DNA of 7,949 nucleotides from CAWBCI01 sp963787195 (lineage in GTDB: Bacteria; Bacteroidota; Bacteroidia; Bacteroidales; JAGOPY01): the NCBI GenBank assembly GCA_963787195.1, contig CAWBCI010000015.1:1-7949 (forward strand), written 5' to 3'. Every line of letters starts with the position of its first letter. Position 1 is the first letter of the stretch. This document shows, in pieces, positions 1 to 5,721 of the stretch. A program made the translations under genes and the position numbers. A model generated the notes under the pieces. The model ran no database searches and was not told the origin of the DNA. It saw nothing but the letters and a program-made list of their open reading frames with translations.

Positions 1-73
1 AATAAATTATGGGATTTTTACCGACTCTGTTAAGTATTCATAAACAATCTCACTAACAGGAATCTTATTTTTA

Positions 74-252
74 TTTAACCGCAGAGGACCCAAAGAAGGC
101 GCAGAGGGATTATTGCTATTTGCTGAATTCTCTGCGTTCTCTGGGTATCCTCTGCTACCTCTGTGGTAAAAAATAATTAGGCCTTTGAGATAAAATGTCA
201 AAATTTTCCGGAGAATGAGAGCGAAAAACGGGACTCGAAACCGCGACCCTCG
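74..252 (+). repeat. Composite repeat, left copy: MITE-like palindrome plus tRNA-Gly 3' half
   Basis: The first part (74-170) is an imperfect palindrome. It opens with TTAACCGCAGAGG and closes with CCTCTGTGGTAAA, and has inner arms GGCGCAGAGGG and CTCTGCGTTCTCTG. About 50 bp follow, then a tRNA-Gly 3' half (220-252). The whole unit recurs in the same orientation at 7169-7354 with scattered substitutions. Such CAGAGG/CCTCTG palindromes are a familiar kind of non-autonomous dispersed repeat in environmental bacteria (family knowledge). It carries no gene. The unique 73 bp to its left contain no supported gene. Confidence 0.8.
220..252 (-). pseudogene. tRNA-Gly 3'-half remnant (U0)
   Basis: Read on the minus strand this matches the variable loop, T arm and 3' acceptor strand of the intact tRNA-Gly at 7793-7865, with substitutions in the T stem and acceptor (GCGAAAA against GCGGAAA on the plus strand). 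The match stops inside the anticodon stem, and there is no 5' half. It cannot fold as a tRNA. It is the most diverged copy in the window, and no terminator follows it. Confidence 0.75.
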
Positions 253-273
253 GCATTAGTAGCTTTGTTTGAA

Positions 274-453
274 TCATATGTTCTTATCGTTATTGTCTTT
301 TTTCTTTATTTGACTTAGAGATATACCAATTCCAACGCCAATCGCAATTCCCAAACTAATCCATAAAGCTAAATTATCTGTCAGGACACCTATTACGCTT
401 CCGATTGCAACACCGAATGCTGCTCCTAATATTATTATTTTTTCGTTTTTCAT
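274..453 (-). CDS. Small glycine-zipper membrane protein (59 aa)
   Basis: This short gene starts at ATG (451-453) and encodes 59 residues beginning MKNEKIIILGAAFG. Two hydrophobic stretches (about residues 6-24 and 28-46) are rich in small residues spaced four apart (GAAFGVAIGSVIG, then GIAIGVGIGIS), a glycine-zipper pattern typical of tightly packed transmembrane helix pairs. The tail (KKKDNNDKN) is strongly polar and basic, which suggests it faces the cytoplasm. The function is unknown. It lies 37 bp downstream of the toxin remnant on the same strand. A similar glycine-rich two-helix segment ends the 150-aa protein at 1329-1781. Many short glycine-rich membrane proteins of this kind are annotated only as hypothetical. 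That it is a real gene is inferred from its clean membrane topology. Confidence 0.6.
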   Translation of the reverse strand: MKNEKIIILGAAFGVAIGSVIGVLTDNLALWISLGIAIGVGIGISLSQIKKKDNNDKNI

Positions 454-490
454 AAATGGGCTAACGCATTTGTTGGGGGCTGTGGGTGGA

Positions 491-785
491 CTAGAATCGT
501 TTCTTCTTTGAATCTTGCCTGTTATCGAAGAAATTAAGAATTATGATGCGATTATCACGAATTATGTAGAAAATACTTACTTGCTTGATGATAACAAATC
601 CTCTGATTCCTTTTTCTTTATGCTCAAGTGTTCCAATATCCGGAAACTCACTAAGTATATCAAGGAAATCATAAACTTTTTTCACAAATGATTTTGTGAG
701 GCGGGTTCCCCATTCTTCAGAAAGGTATTAGAATTTTATCAAATTTTTCATCAGCTTTTTTTGACCAGACAATTTCTAAAGCCAT
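491..785 (-). pseudogene. ParE/RelE-type toxin, frameshifted
   Basis: Two reading frames together give a complete ParE/RelE-superfamily toxin. The 5' frame begins at ATG 783-785 (MALEIVWSKKADEKFDKIL), overlapping the antitoxin stop, and hits a stop after about 22 residues. The other frame continues with YLSEEWGTRLTKSF and runs to 491 through FPDIG, KGIRGF, SIFYII and the family ending ILNFFDNRQ. The shift lies near 728, where the 295-nt span is two bases short (or one too long) for an unbroken gene of about 98 codons. Family members are ribosome-dependent mRNA nucleases or gyrase poisons neutralised by the upstream antitoxin. As read, the product is dead; an ATG at 685 could yield only the C-terminal 64 residues. 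A sequencing indel is the main alternative. Confidence 0.82.
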
Positions 786-1018
786 TTTTTGTGTTTTTTC
801 ATCATTTTATCGTGGCTGATCAGATTCTCTTCAAGATCACTTTCATTCAAGGCAGATAATAATTCTTCTTGTTCTTGTTTTGTAAGGCGGGACAGTAATT
901 TACCATCTTTGACAGCAGTCCTGTTTTTCATCAGATCGTAAAATTTCAAAAGAAGCTGATCATTATCAATGCTATCAATGAGAATGTGGAAATTATTTTT
1001 GATTTCAATAGTTGTCAT
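776..1018 (-). CDS. Antitoxin of the ParE/RelE-type module (80 aa)
   Basis: This is a highly charged, mostly helical protein of 80 residues. It begins MTTIEIKNNFHILIDSIDN and ends KKHKKWL, the pattern of Bacteroidota antitoxins encoded just before a ParE/RelE-like toxin. The acidic C-terminal half (LTKQEQEELLSALNESDLEEN) would be the toxin-wrapping segment, and the N-terminal helix the likely dimerisation or DNA-binding part (family inference). Its stop codon overlaps the toxin ATG (ATGGCTTTAG), so translation would be coupled. Start ATG 1016-1018 has a weak AGG very close upstream, and a TACCTTTG box lies about 18 bp upstream. The gene is intact although its toxin is frameshifted, as expected when toxin loss is tolerated first. 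Confidence 0.8.
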   Translation of the reverse strand: MTTIEIKNNFHILIDSIDNDQLLLKFYDLMKNRTAVKDGKLLSRLTKQEQEELLSALNESDLEENLISHDKMMKKHKKWL

Positions 1019-1036
1019 CCTGGATTAAGCTTTGCA

Positions 1037-1044
1037 CAAAGGTA
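1037..1044 (-). promoter_or_regulatory. Bacteroidota -7 element of the antitoxin-toxin operon
   Basis: On the minus strand this reads TACCTTTG, an exact match to the Bacteroidota -7 consensus TAxxTTTG, placed about 18 bp before the antitoxin ATG. No convincing TTTG -33 box lies about 20 bp further upstream (the region is a T-rich run), so this is a motif-level call. Confidence 0.45.
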
Positions 1045-1135
1045 AGGATAAAATAAAAAATTACCGCCTTTAGTCCCTAATACAAAAGGATTTTATCCGC
1101 AAGTTATGAAAAACTAAGACTGATCCGCAGGGCAG

Positions 1136-1240
1136 TTTGCATTTTCCTCTTGAATATGCCACCTCATCATCCTTATTATCAATAGAATAAACTGGTCAGC
1201 TTGCCGCGGAATCAGATGGTTGATTTGAGAAGGATTTCCA
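1136..1240 (+). repeat. Dispersed intergenic repeat, copy A
   Basis: This shares the ordered blocks TTTGCATTTTCC, CATCCTTATTATCAA, ATAAACTGGTCAG, CGGAATCAG, TTGATTTGAG and GGATTTCCA with copies B-F, all in the same orientation. It has one left arm and both right arms. It fills the gap between the antitoxin operon and the gene at 1329-1781. The remaining gap sequence (1045-1135 and 1241-1328) shows no gene. Confidence 0.85.
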
Positions 1241-1328
1241 ATAAAGCCCCTGAAACCCGCGTGCACTATACCATGTGCTTAGTACTATTATTTCAGCTGA
1301 ACTTTTAAGGCTTACATTCGGGTTTTAA

Positions 1329-1781
1329 TTATAACACTCTGCCTTCTCTTATAGCTTTGGCGTCCATATATCGTCCAATAATCAACCCAATTACCATTCC
1401 GATAATCAAGCCCAATGATATGCCCAAAGACCGCTCAAGACCCGACAAAAACACAATTCCAAAAAGAATTCCAAAAGAAGATCCTAAACCTATACCTATA
1501 CTGGTGTAATATCTTTTGGAAGTTAAGGAAAATGTATCCTTTAAATATTTTTCAAATTTACTTAGTGCTTTTTTAAAGTATTTTTTTTTGTTCTCAGGAT
1601 TTGATTCTAAATTTAAACTATCAAGTTCCGCTTCAATGGATTGAATTTCATCTTTTGAGAATTTTCTACTCTTCAATTCGGTGATTATGTAAAGGAATTT
1701 CTCATAAATCTTGATTTCAGACTTATTAATTGTTTCGATTTTCAAACTTTCAAAAAAGCTATAAGCTTCTTGTAATGTCAT
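1329..1781 (-). CDS. Hypothetical membrane protein, helical N-terminus and glycine-rich C-terminus (150 aa)
   Basis: I recognise this as a conserved Bacteroidota hypothetical protein but know no function for it. Residues 1-90 are charged and predicted helical (MTLQEAYSFFESLKIE, then FSKDEIQSIEAELDSLNL and KKYFKKALSKFEKYLKDTF). Residues about 92-112 and 118-138 form two hydrophobic segments rich in glycine (SIGIGLGSSFGILFGI and LGISLGLIIGMVIGLIIG). A short polar tail follows (RYMDAKAIREGRVL). Topology would be a cytoplasmic helical domain on a membrane hairpin. Start ATG 1779-1781 sits behind an AT-rich leader without Shine-Dalgarno, normal for Bacteroidota. The gene is bounded by repeats A and B and stands alone. 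Confidence 0.75.
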   Translation of the reverse strand: MTLQEAYSFFESLKIETINKSEIKIYEKFLYIITELKSRKFSKDEIQSIEAELDSLNLESNPENKKKYFKKALSKFEKYLKDTFSLTSKRYYTSIGIGLGSSFGILFGIVFLSGLERSLGISLGLIIGMVIGLIIGRYMDAKAIREGRVL

Positions 1782-1812
1782 AATATTAAATGTTTATGTT
1801 ATCTGGTTTTAT

Positions 1813-1937
1813 TGCCTTTCCACTGATAGTGACCACCATTTTCCGTTCGTAATAGATCACCTCACCATCCTTATTATCAACCGGATAAACTAATCAATTT
1901 GCTCCGGAATCAGGTGATTATTTGAGAGGGATTTCCA
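1813..1937 (+). repeat. Dispersed intergenic repeat, copy B (long form)
   Basis: This long form has two left arms (CTTTCCACTGATAGTGACCA and ATTTTCCGTTCGTAATAGAT), the core CATCCTTATTATCAA, and two right arms ending GGGATTTCCA. Left and right arms are inverted copies of one site. It lies between two minus-strand genes in the same orientation as the other copies. Confidence 0.85.
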
Positions 1938-2021
1938 CTATATTGAAATGTATAATTGATTTCTTGCAAAAGACATAGCCCAAATTTGCGTTAAAGAAAG
2001 GAAAGTTAATGATAATTTTTT

Positions 2022-2936
2022 TCATTTTATTACTTCTTTACTAAATCCATTTTCATAAGTAATCAATTGTTTTGAGGAAATATCTGAACTATTATCAGTG
2101 AAAATTAATCCATCCGGAGTAATCTTCTTTAACGATTTTATCTGAATTTTTGAGAATAATGCAGAATAGCATTCACTTTTTCCGGGATTATATATTTTGA
2201 CATGTAAACTATCATATTTGTTTTGTTCTGTATAACTTACCCAAAAGAGATTCCCTTCTGATGAGAGAGATAAATCATTATCGATATTACTAAATTTGAT
2301 AAGTTTATTAGTAACTAATTTTTTTGTTTTAAGTTCTATAATTCTATATCCAATATCTGACCATGTTATACCTTCATCGTCTAATTCAATGCCAAATCTG
2401 TAGGCTATGTATTTACCATCATCAGTAATAAATGGATCACGTATTTCTTTATCTGATGCCTCCAATTTATTGATTAGATTCCCTATGGAATCATAGATTT
2501 GCATGGTGGTGCAATAACCATAACGTCTTTGATCTGAATACAATAATAAATGATGGTAAACTATTACAAAATTGTGATTAGATGAAAAGTTTAGTGCAGA
2601 ATATGTAAATCCGTAATCTGGAATTGATTTATGGATACCTTCAAAATTGATCTGACCTGGTATTTCATTAAAATCAAATTTGCAGTTTCTTAGGTCAAAT
2701 GATTTGGATTTTTTATCAATATCTTCATATTCAGGAAATGGAAGATTCCAATATGGACTAAATTGAATAAGAGAAAATGCCTTTAATACTTTGCTATTCG
2801 CTTTATCAATAAATGATATAATATTTGAATCCGGTTCATTTTCATCAAAATGAAATTTAATCGTGTTTTGACCGATTACATTTAAGGAAAATAGCAAGTT
2901 TAACGCACTAAGATAAAATAGATTTTTAGAATTCAT
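2022..2936 (-). CDS. Exported protein of unknown function (about 305 aa)
   Basis: I chose the ATG at 2934-2936, which gives a clean signal peptide: MNSKNLFYLSALNLLFSLN followed by VIGQ, with cleavage after IGQ. An in-frame ATG six codons upstream (2952-2954) also works, but its codons abut repeat C. The mature protein is rich in aromatic and beta-prone stretches, with recurring segments of the type LNFSSNHNFVIVYHH, FITDDGKYIAYRF and LSLSSEGNLFWVSY. These resemble successive blades of a beta-propeller (WD40/TolB-like) fold; that is inference from pattern only. No catalytic motif or C-terminal sorting signal is visible. It is probably periplasmic or surface-exposed. The gene is alone between repeats B and C and is clearly AT-rich. 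Confidence 0.7.
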   Translation of the reverse strand: MNSKNLFYLSALNLLFSLNVIGQNTIKFHFDENEPDSNIISFIDKANSKVLKAFSLIQFSPYWNLPFPEYEDIDKKSKSFDLRNCKFDFNEIPGQINFEGIHKSIPDYGFTYSALNFSSNHNFVIVYHHLLLYSDQRRYGYCTTMQIYDSIGNLINKLEASDKEIRDPFITDDGKYIAYRFGIELDDEGITWSDIGYRIIELKTKKLVTNKLIKFSNIDNDLSLSSEGNLFWVSYTEQNKYDSLHVKIYNPGKSECYSALFSKIQIKSLKKITPDGLIFTDNSSDISSKQLITYENGFSKEVIK

Positions 2937-2948
2937 TATTTGCTTAAT

Positions 2949-3074
2949 TTGCATTTTTCGTTGATAGTAGCCAACACTTTCCGCTCGAAATAGATTACCT
3001 CATCATCCTTATTATAAATGAATAAACTGGTCAGATTGCGCGGAATCAGGTGATTGATTTGAGCGTAATTTCCA
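2949..3074 (+). repeat. Dispersed intergenic repeat, copy C (long form)
   Basis: This has two left arms (TTTTTCGTTGATAGTAGCC and CTTTCCGCTCGAAATAGATT), the core CATCCTTATTAT, and right arms ending GAGCGTAATTTCCA. Its TTTGCAT start abuts the 5' end of the exported-protein gene and supplies that gene's alternative upstream ATG. An 84-bp spacer without a visible gene separates it from copy D. Confidence 0.85.
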
Positions 3075-3158
3075 GGTTATGTTTAACCCGGCAATTTTCA
3101 TGAACGAAAGTTAGGAATTATATTTTGAATTCAAAACTTTATTCAATAAAGACGGAAG

Positions 3159-3261
3159 TGCATTTTTTGCTTGAAAATGATCACTTGTCATCCTTATTAT
3201 CAACAGGATAAACTGGTCAGTTTGCGGCGGAATCGGGTGGTTGATTTGAGCGGAATTTCCA
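3159..3261 (+). repeat. Dispersed intergenic repeat, copy D
   Basis: This is one of the best-preserved right halves: AAACTGGTCAGTTT (itself a small palindrome), then CGGCGGAATCGGGTGG and GAGCGGAATTTCCA. The core contains ATCCTTATTATCAACAGGAT, whose ATCCT and AGGAT ends can pair. It has one left arm. It lies about 140 bp upstream of the ORF6N gene. Confidence 0.85.
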
Positions 3262-3403
3262 TATAGTTAATAAATTTAAAAACATTTTTCTAATGGATAA
3301 GGGTATATTTTGGAATTAGGCGGATTAATCTGTAAAAATGGAAGCCACAAATAAGGGTCTCCATTTTTCTAAGAAGAGTTTTAACCTAATTATATCCTGC
3401 TTC

Positions 3404-3889
3404 ATGAAAGACAAGAATACAATGATGATCACTGAGGAAATGATTATGAGCAAAATTTACCTAATTAGAGGAATGAAGGTGATGCTTGACAGGGACCTGG
3501 CGGAATTATACGGGGTAACTACAGGAAATTTAAATAAAGCAGTAAATAGAAATTTAAAACGATTTCCTGATGATTTTATGTTCCGGCTTGACAAACAGGA
3601 ATTTGACAACTTGATATTCCAATTTGGAACATCAAGTTGGGGTGGAACCCGCAAAATACCGAATGCTTTTACCGAGCAGGGTGTAGCCATGCTTTCAAGT
3701 GTATTGAATAGCGACAGGGCAATTATGGTAAATATCCAAATCATCAGGGTATTCACCAGGATGCGACATTTACTGGAGACTCATTCTGAAATCCTCCGCA
3801 AATTGGAAGATCTGGGGAAAAATGATATTGAGCAGGATAAAAAGCGGAAAGATGTAACGAATTTTCGAAATGTCGAAATATCGATATGA
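3404..3889 (+). CDS. ORF6N domain protein, C-terminally truncated
   Basis: The ORF6N (KilA-N-related) domain spans roughly residues 18-122 from this start: IYLIRGMKVMLDRDLAELYG, NKAVNRNLKRFPDDFMF, and FTEQGVAMLSSVLNSDRAI, with VNIQIIRVFTRMR closing it. ORF6N proteins are phage- and mobile-element-associated proteins thought to bind DNA as regulators. A coiled coil normally follows; here it begins (SEILRKLEDLGKNDIEQDKK) and then switches to an unrelated tail (RKDVTNFRNVEISI). That tail is encoded by the 8-bp-periodic palindrome at 3856-3953, so the C-terminus was probably replaced by repeat insertion. Starts at 3338, 3404 and 3422 are all in frame. The family begins close to ITEEMIMSKIYLIRG, so 3404 or 3422 is likelier than 3338. 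The gene is alone between repeats D and E. Confidence 0.85.
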   Translation: MKDKNTMMITEEMIMSKIYLIRGMKVMLDRDLAELYGVTTGNLNKAVNRNLKRFPDDFMFRLDKQEFDNLIFQFGTSSWGGTRKIPNAFTEQGVAMLSSVLNSDRAIMVNIQIIRVFTRMRHLLETHSEILRKLEDLGKNDIEQDKKRKDVTNFRNVEISI

Positions 3890-3953
3890 CGAGTTAAATG
3901 TAACATGGACATCACTTCGTGATATCGTAATATCGTGATATCGTTACGTCGTT
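3856..3953 (+). repeat. Imperfect palindrome with 8-bp periodic arms
   Basis: The left arm (3856-3894) repeats TCG every 8 bp (TTTTCGAAATGTCGAAATAT). The right arm (3915-3953) contains the octamers ATATCGTA, ATATCGTG, ATATCGTT and ACGTCGTT. The reverse complement of the right arm aligns with the left arm in phase (shared AACGA, CGATAT and ACGA blocks), so the unit could form a long hairpin with a loop of about 20 nt. It overlaps the 3' end of the ORF6N gene and supplies its last codons and stop. Confidence 0.75.
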
Positions 3954-3998
3954 ATTTATCTATCTGCTTTCCTTCAAAAAAAATTCAGATACCCGGGC

Positions 3999-4041
3999 GT
4001 ATTTTCCAATGGAATCAGGTGGTCAATTGGAGCGGAATTTC
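3999..4041 (+). repeat. Dispersed intergenic repeat, copy E (internal deletion)
   Basis: Only the outer pieces remain: TATTTTCCA at the left joins directly to the distal right arm (GGAATCAGGTGGTCAATTGG, then AGCGGAATTT). The core CATCCTTATTAT block and the proximal right arm are missing. It is in the same orientation as the others, between the ORF6N gene and the FISUMP gene. Confidence 0.75.
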
Positions 4042-4143
4042 AACTTAAGTTCATTTCTGCTCTTGAGTTCACAAGCAAGATTTTCCTTGGAATTTTATTG
4101 AAAATCAGCTAAATTAAGGGCTTCAAACCAATTCCTATCCGCC

Positions 4144-5470
4144 ATGTCAAAAAAATTAATCATTGTTGCATTTTTTGTCAATCCTGACTTTGGGATTATA
4201 TTCCCAGCGCCCCACCATCGAACTGACCTTTACGGCAGTCAATAATACCACCTGGATCCAGATTGACAGCCTCAAGGTCATGAACCGCACGCAGGGGAGC
4301 GATACAGTGCTGTATTGGCCCAATACGGTGTTATCCATTTATTATGTTGGAATCCCTGAAATATCCAAAGGGGAAAATTCATTCCAGGTCTCTCAGAACT
4401 ATCCAAATCCCGCAGCCGACCAGACCACCATTTCACTTTATATTCCTGAGAAGGACCAGGTAAACCTGATCGTTACGGACATCCTGGGGCGGGTGATCCT
4501 TAAATCTGACAGGGTTCTTGATAAAGGCAAGCATTCCTTCCGTTTCACCCCCGGAGGCGGAAACCTTTATTTCTTCACCTCCCTTTGGCGGGGAAACAGC
4601 AGCAGCATAAAAATATTGCAGGCTGCTTCCCATGCTTACGGGTCAGGCTCACTGGAATACACAGGAACTGAGATATTGGCTCCACAGCTTAAGGTAACAG
4701 AAGATATTCAGGATTTTGTATACAACCCCGGCGATGAACTACTTTACATCGGTTATGCAAATGGTTTGCAATCCGGCATCCTGGACTCCCCGGAGGAAAG
4801 CGCCACCTATACCTTCCAGTTCGCCACCAACATCCCCTGCCCGGGAATCCCCACGGTGGAATACGAAGGACAGGTGTATAACACTATCCAGGTCTTCAGC
4901 CAGTGCTGGTTAAAGGAAAACCTGAACGTGGGTGAGATTGTTCCTGCAACAATGGAGCAATCGAACAATGGAACAATTGAAAAGTACTGTTACAATAACG
5001 AGCCGGACAGTTGCACCAAATACGGCGGCCTTTATCAGTGGGATGAAATGATGCAATACACCACGCAGCAAGGGGCGCAAGGCATTTGCCCGCCGGGCTG
5101 GCACCTGCCCACCGATGAGGAGTGGAAAGTGCTGGAAGGAGCGGTGGACAGCCAGATTGGAATTGGAGACAACATTTGGGATGATTATGGTTATCGTGGT
5201 TATGATGCCGGGGCAAACCTGAAAACCACCAGCGGCTGGTATGAAAACGTTAATAGCACTGACCTGTTCAGTTTCTCAGGTCTTCCCGGCGGCACCTTTC
5301 TCAGCAATGGTTTTTTCTACGACCTTGCTTACAACGCTTATTGGTGGTCTTCTACGGAGAACTCTTCAAACCTTGCCTGGCTCCGCTACTTATACTATAA
5401 CACAGGCGGCGTGGCCGTGAACTACGATGATAAGCCTTATGGCTTGAGTGTCCGTTGCCTCAGGGATTAG
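4144..5470 (+). CDS. FISUMP-domain surface protein, candidate DGR target (5' frameshift)
   Basis: From about residue 228 (frame read from 4163) to the end this is a Fibrobacter succinogenes major paralogous (FISUMP) domain, a C-type-lectin-like fold: CWLKENLNVGE, YGGLYQWDEMMQY, GICPPGWHLPTDEEWKVLE, YWWSSTEN and final GLSVRCLRD. Residues about 78-141 (QNYPNPAADQTTISLYIP, then VTDILGRVI) resemble a type IX secretion sorting domain, placed internally. The ATG at 4144 gives MSKKLIIVAF, but a T6 run at 4171-4176 puts it out of frame with LSILTLGLYSQ. With five Ts the product would have a normal signal peptide; otherwise only a TTG at 4163 opens the long frame. The gene is visibly more GC-rich than its neighbours. 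Together with the downstream Avd-like fragment, it looks like a diversity-generating retroelement target. Likely exported or surface-anchored. Confidence 0.8.
5303..5458 (+). other. Candidate DGR variable region in the FISUMP gene
   Basis: This segment encodes the last 50 or so residues before the constant end SVRCLRD. At positions where FISUMP/DGR proteins typically carry asparagine-rich variable residues, the codons mostly end in C or T (TTC TAC GAC; CTC, CGC, TAC; TAC TAT AAC; GGC GGC; AAC TAC GAT GAT). That is what randomisation of the adenines in AAY template codons would leave. Blocks such as TGGTGGTCTTCTACGGAG and TGTCCGTTGCCTCAGG would be the invariant parts. No template repeat copy was found in the window, so this is inference. 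Confidence 0.4.
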
Positions 5471-5501
5471 ACTATTTGACTATTCGTCAATTTGACTATT
5501 A
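5470..5501 (+). repeat. Octamer tandem repeat (four units)
   Basis: Four 8-bp units lie in line: GACTATTT, GACTATTC, GTCAATTT, GACTATTA. They begin on the last base of the FISUMP stop codon. TTGAC-TATTC-GTCAA inside it forms a small inverted repeat. The period equals that of the palindrome behind the ORF6N gene, but the unit sequence differs. Confidence 0.7.
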
Positions 5502-5532
5502 ATCCGGCCTCCGCCCGGATCGATTTTTTTTT
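5502..5532 (+). terminator. Rho-independent terminator after the FISUMP gene
   Basis: ATCCGG (5502-5507) pairs with CCGGAT (5515-5520) around a 7-nt loop, followed by CGA and a run of nine Ts. It ends 4 bp before the Avd-like start codon. In diversity-generating retroelements a GC-rich hairpin just after the variable region takes part in homing, so a dual or alternative role is possible. Confidence 0.7.
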
Positions 5533-5536
5533 GAAG

Positions 5537-5620
5537 ATGTCCCTTTATGATGAATTGCCGGTTTTTAAAGCCAGTTATGATTTGTTGCTGAATATTTTTC
5601 AGTTTATAGCTAACTTGCAT
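5537..5620 (+). pseudogene. avd: Avd-like four-helix-bundle protein, 5' fragment
   Basis: The codons from ATG 5537 read MSLYDELPVFKASYDLLLNI then FQFIAN. This is the N-terminus of Avd, the accessory variability determinant of diversity-generating retroelements, and of related four-helix-bundle (S23-like) proteins. Full Avd is roughly 110-130 residues, forms a pentameric barrel and binds the retroelement reverse transcriptase and RNA (family knowledge). Here the gene is cut after about 26 codons, where repeat F begins; in-frame reading then continues into repeat-coded sequence and stops at 5677. Its position directly after a FISUMP gene matches the usual order target, avd, template, reverse transcriptase. 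No reverse transcriptase is present in the window. Confidence 0.75.
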
Positions 5621-5719
5621 TTTCCGCTCGAAAGTGACCACTTCTCCATCCTTATTATGAATAAAGTTAGACGTTAAGTTATCAGCGGAATCAGGTGGTC
5701 AATTTGAGCGGAATTTCCA
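5615..5719 (+). repeat. Dispersed intergenic repeat, copy F
   Basis: This has the clearest terminal inverted repeat of the set: left TTCCGCTCGAAAGTGACCAC, and right (reverse complement) TTCCGCTCAAATTGACCAC. The core reads CATCCTTATTATGAATAAAG. It begins where the Avd-like coding sequence stops and ends 2 bp before the stop codon of the methyltransferase gene on the other strand, so it is wedged tightly between two genes. Confidence 0.88.
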
Positions 5720-5721
5720 AT

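Noticed and set aside
7..201. A 64-aa minus-strand frame at the left edge
   Set aside because: Most of it is the MITE-like palindrome. Only the last 20 or so codons are unique, and they match nothing I recognise.
454..490. GGCTAACGCATTTGTTGGG as an isolated attC-like site
   Set aside because: It resembles the core only loosely (AAC...GTT with wrong flanks) and occurs once.
3338..3403. Upstream ATG 3338 as the ORF6N start
   Set aside because: The added 22 residues are unlike the family, whose proteins start shortly before the IYLIRG block.
4896..5216. A 106-aa minus-strand frame inside the FISUMP gene
   Set aside because: It is antisense of a well-supported domain and has a low-complexity composition.
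5492..5677. A 61-aa gene starting at 5492
   Set aside because: Its first 15 codons run through the octamers and terminator, and its last 20 or so codons are repeat F. Only the Avd-like part from 5537 is meaningful.
1136..5719. Integron attC sites between the genes
   Set aside because: The repeats have terminal dyad symmetry and a suitable size, but no GTTRRRY/RYYYAAC core sites were seen and there is no integrase in the window.
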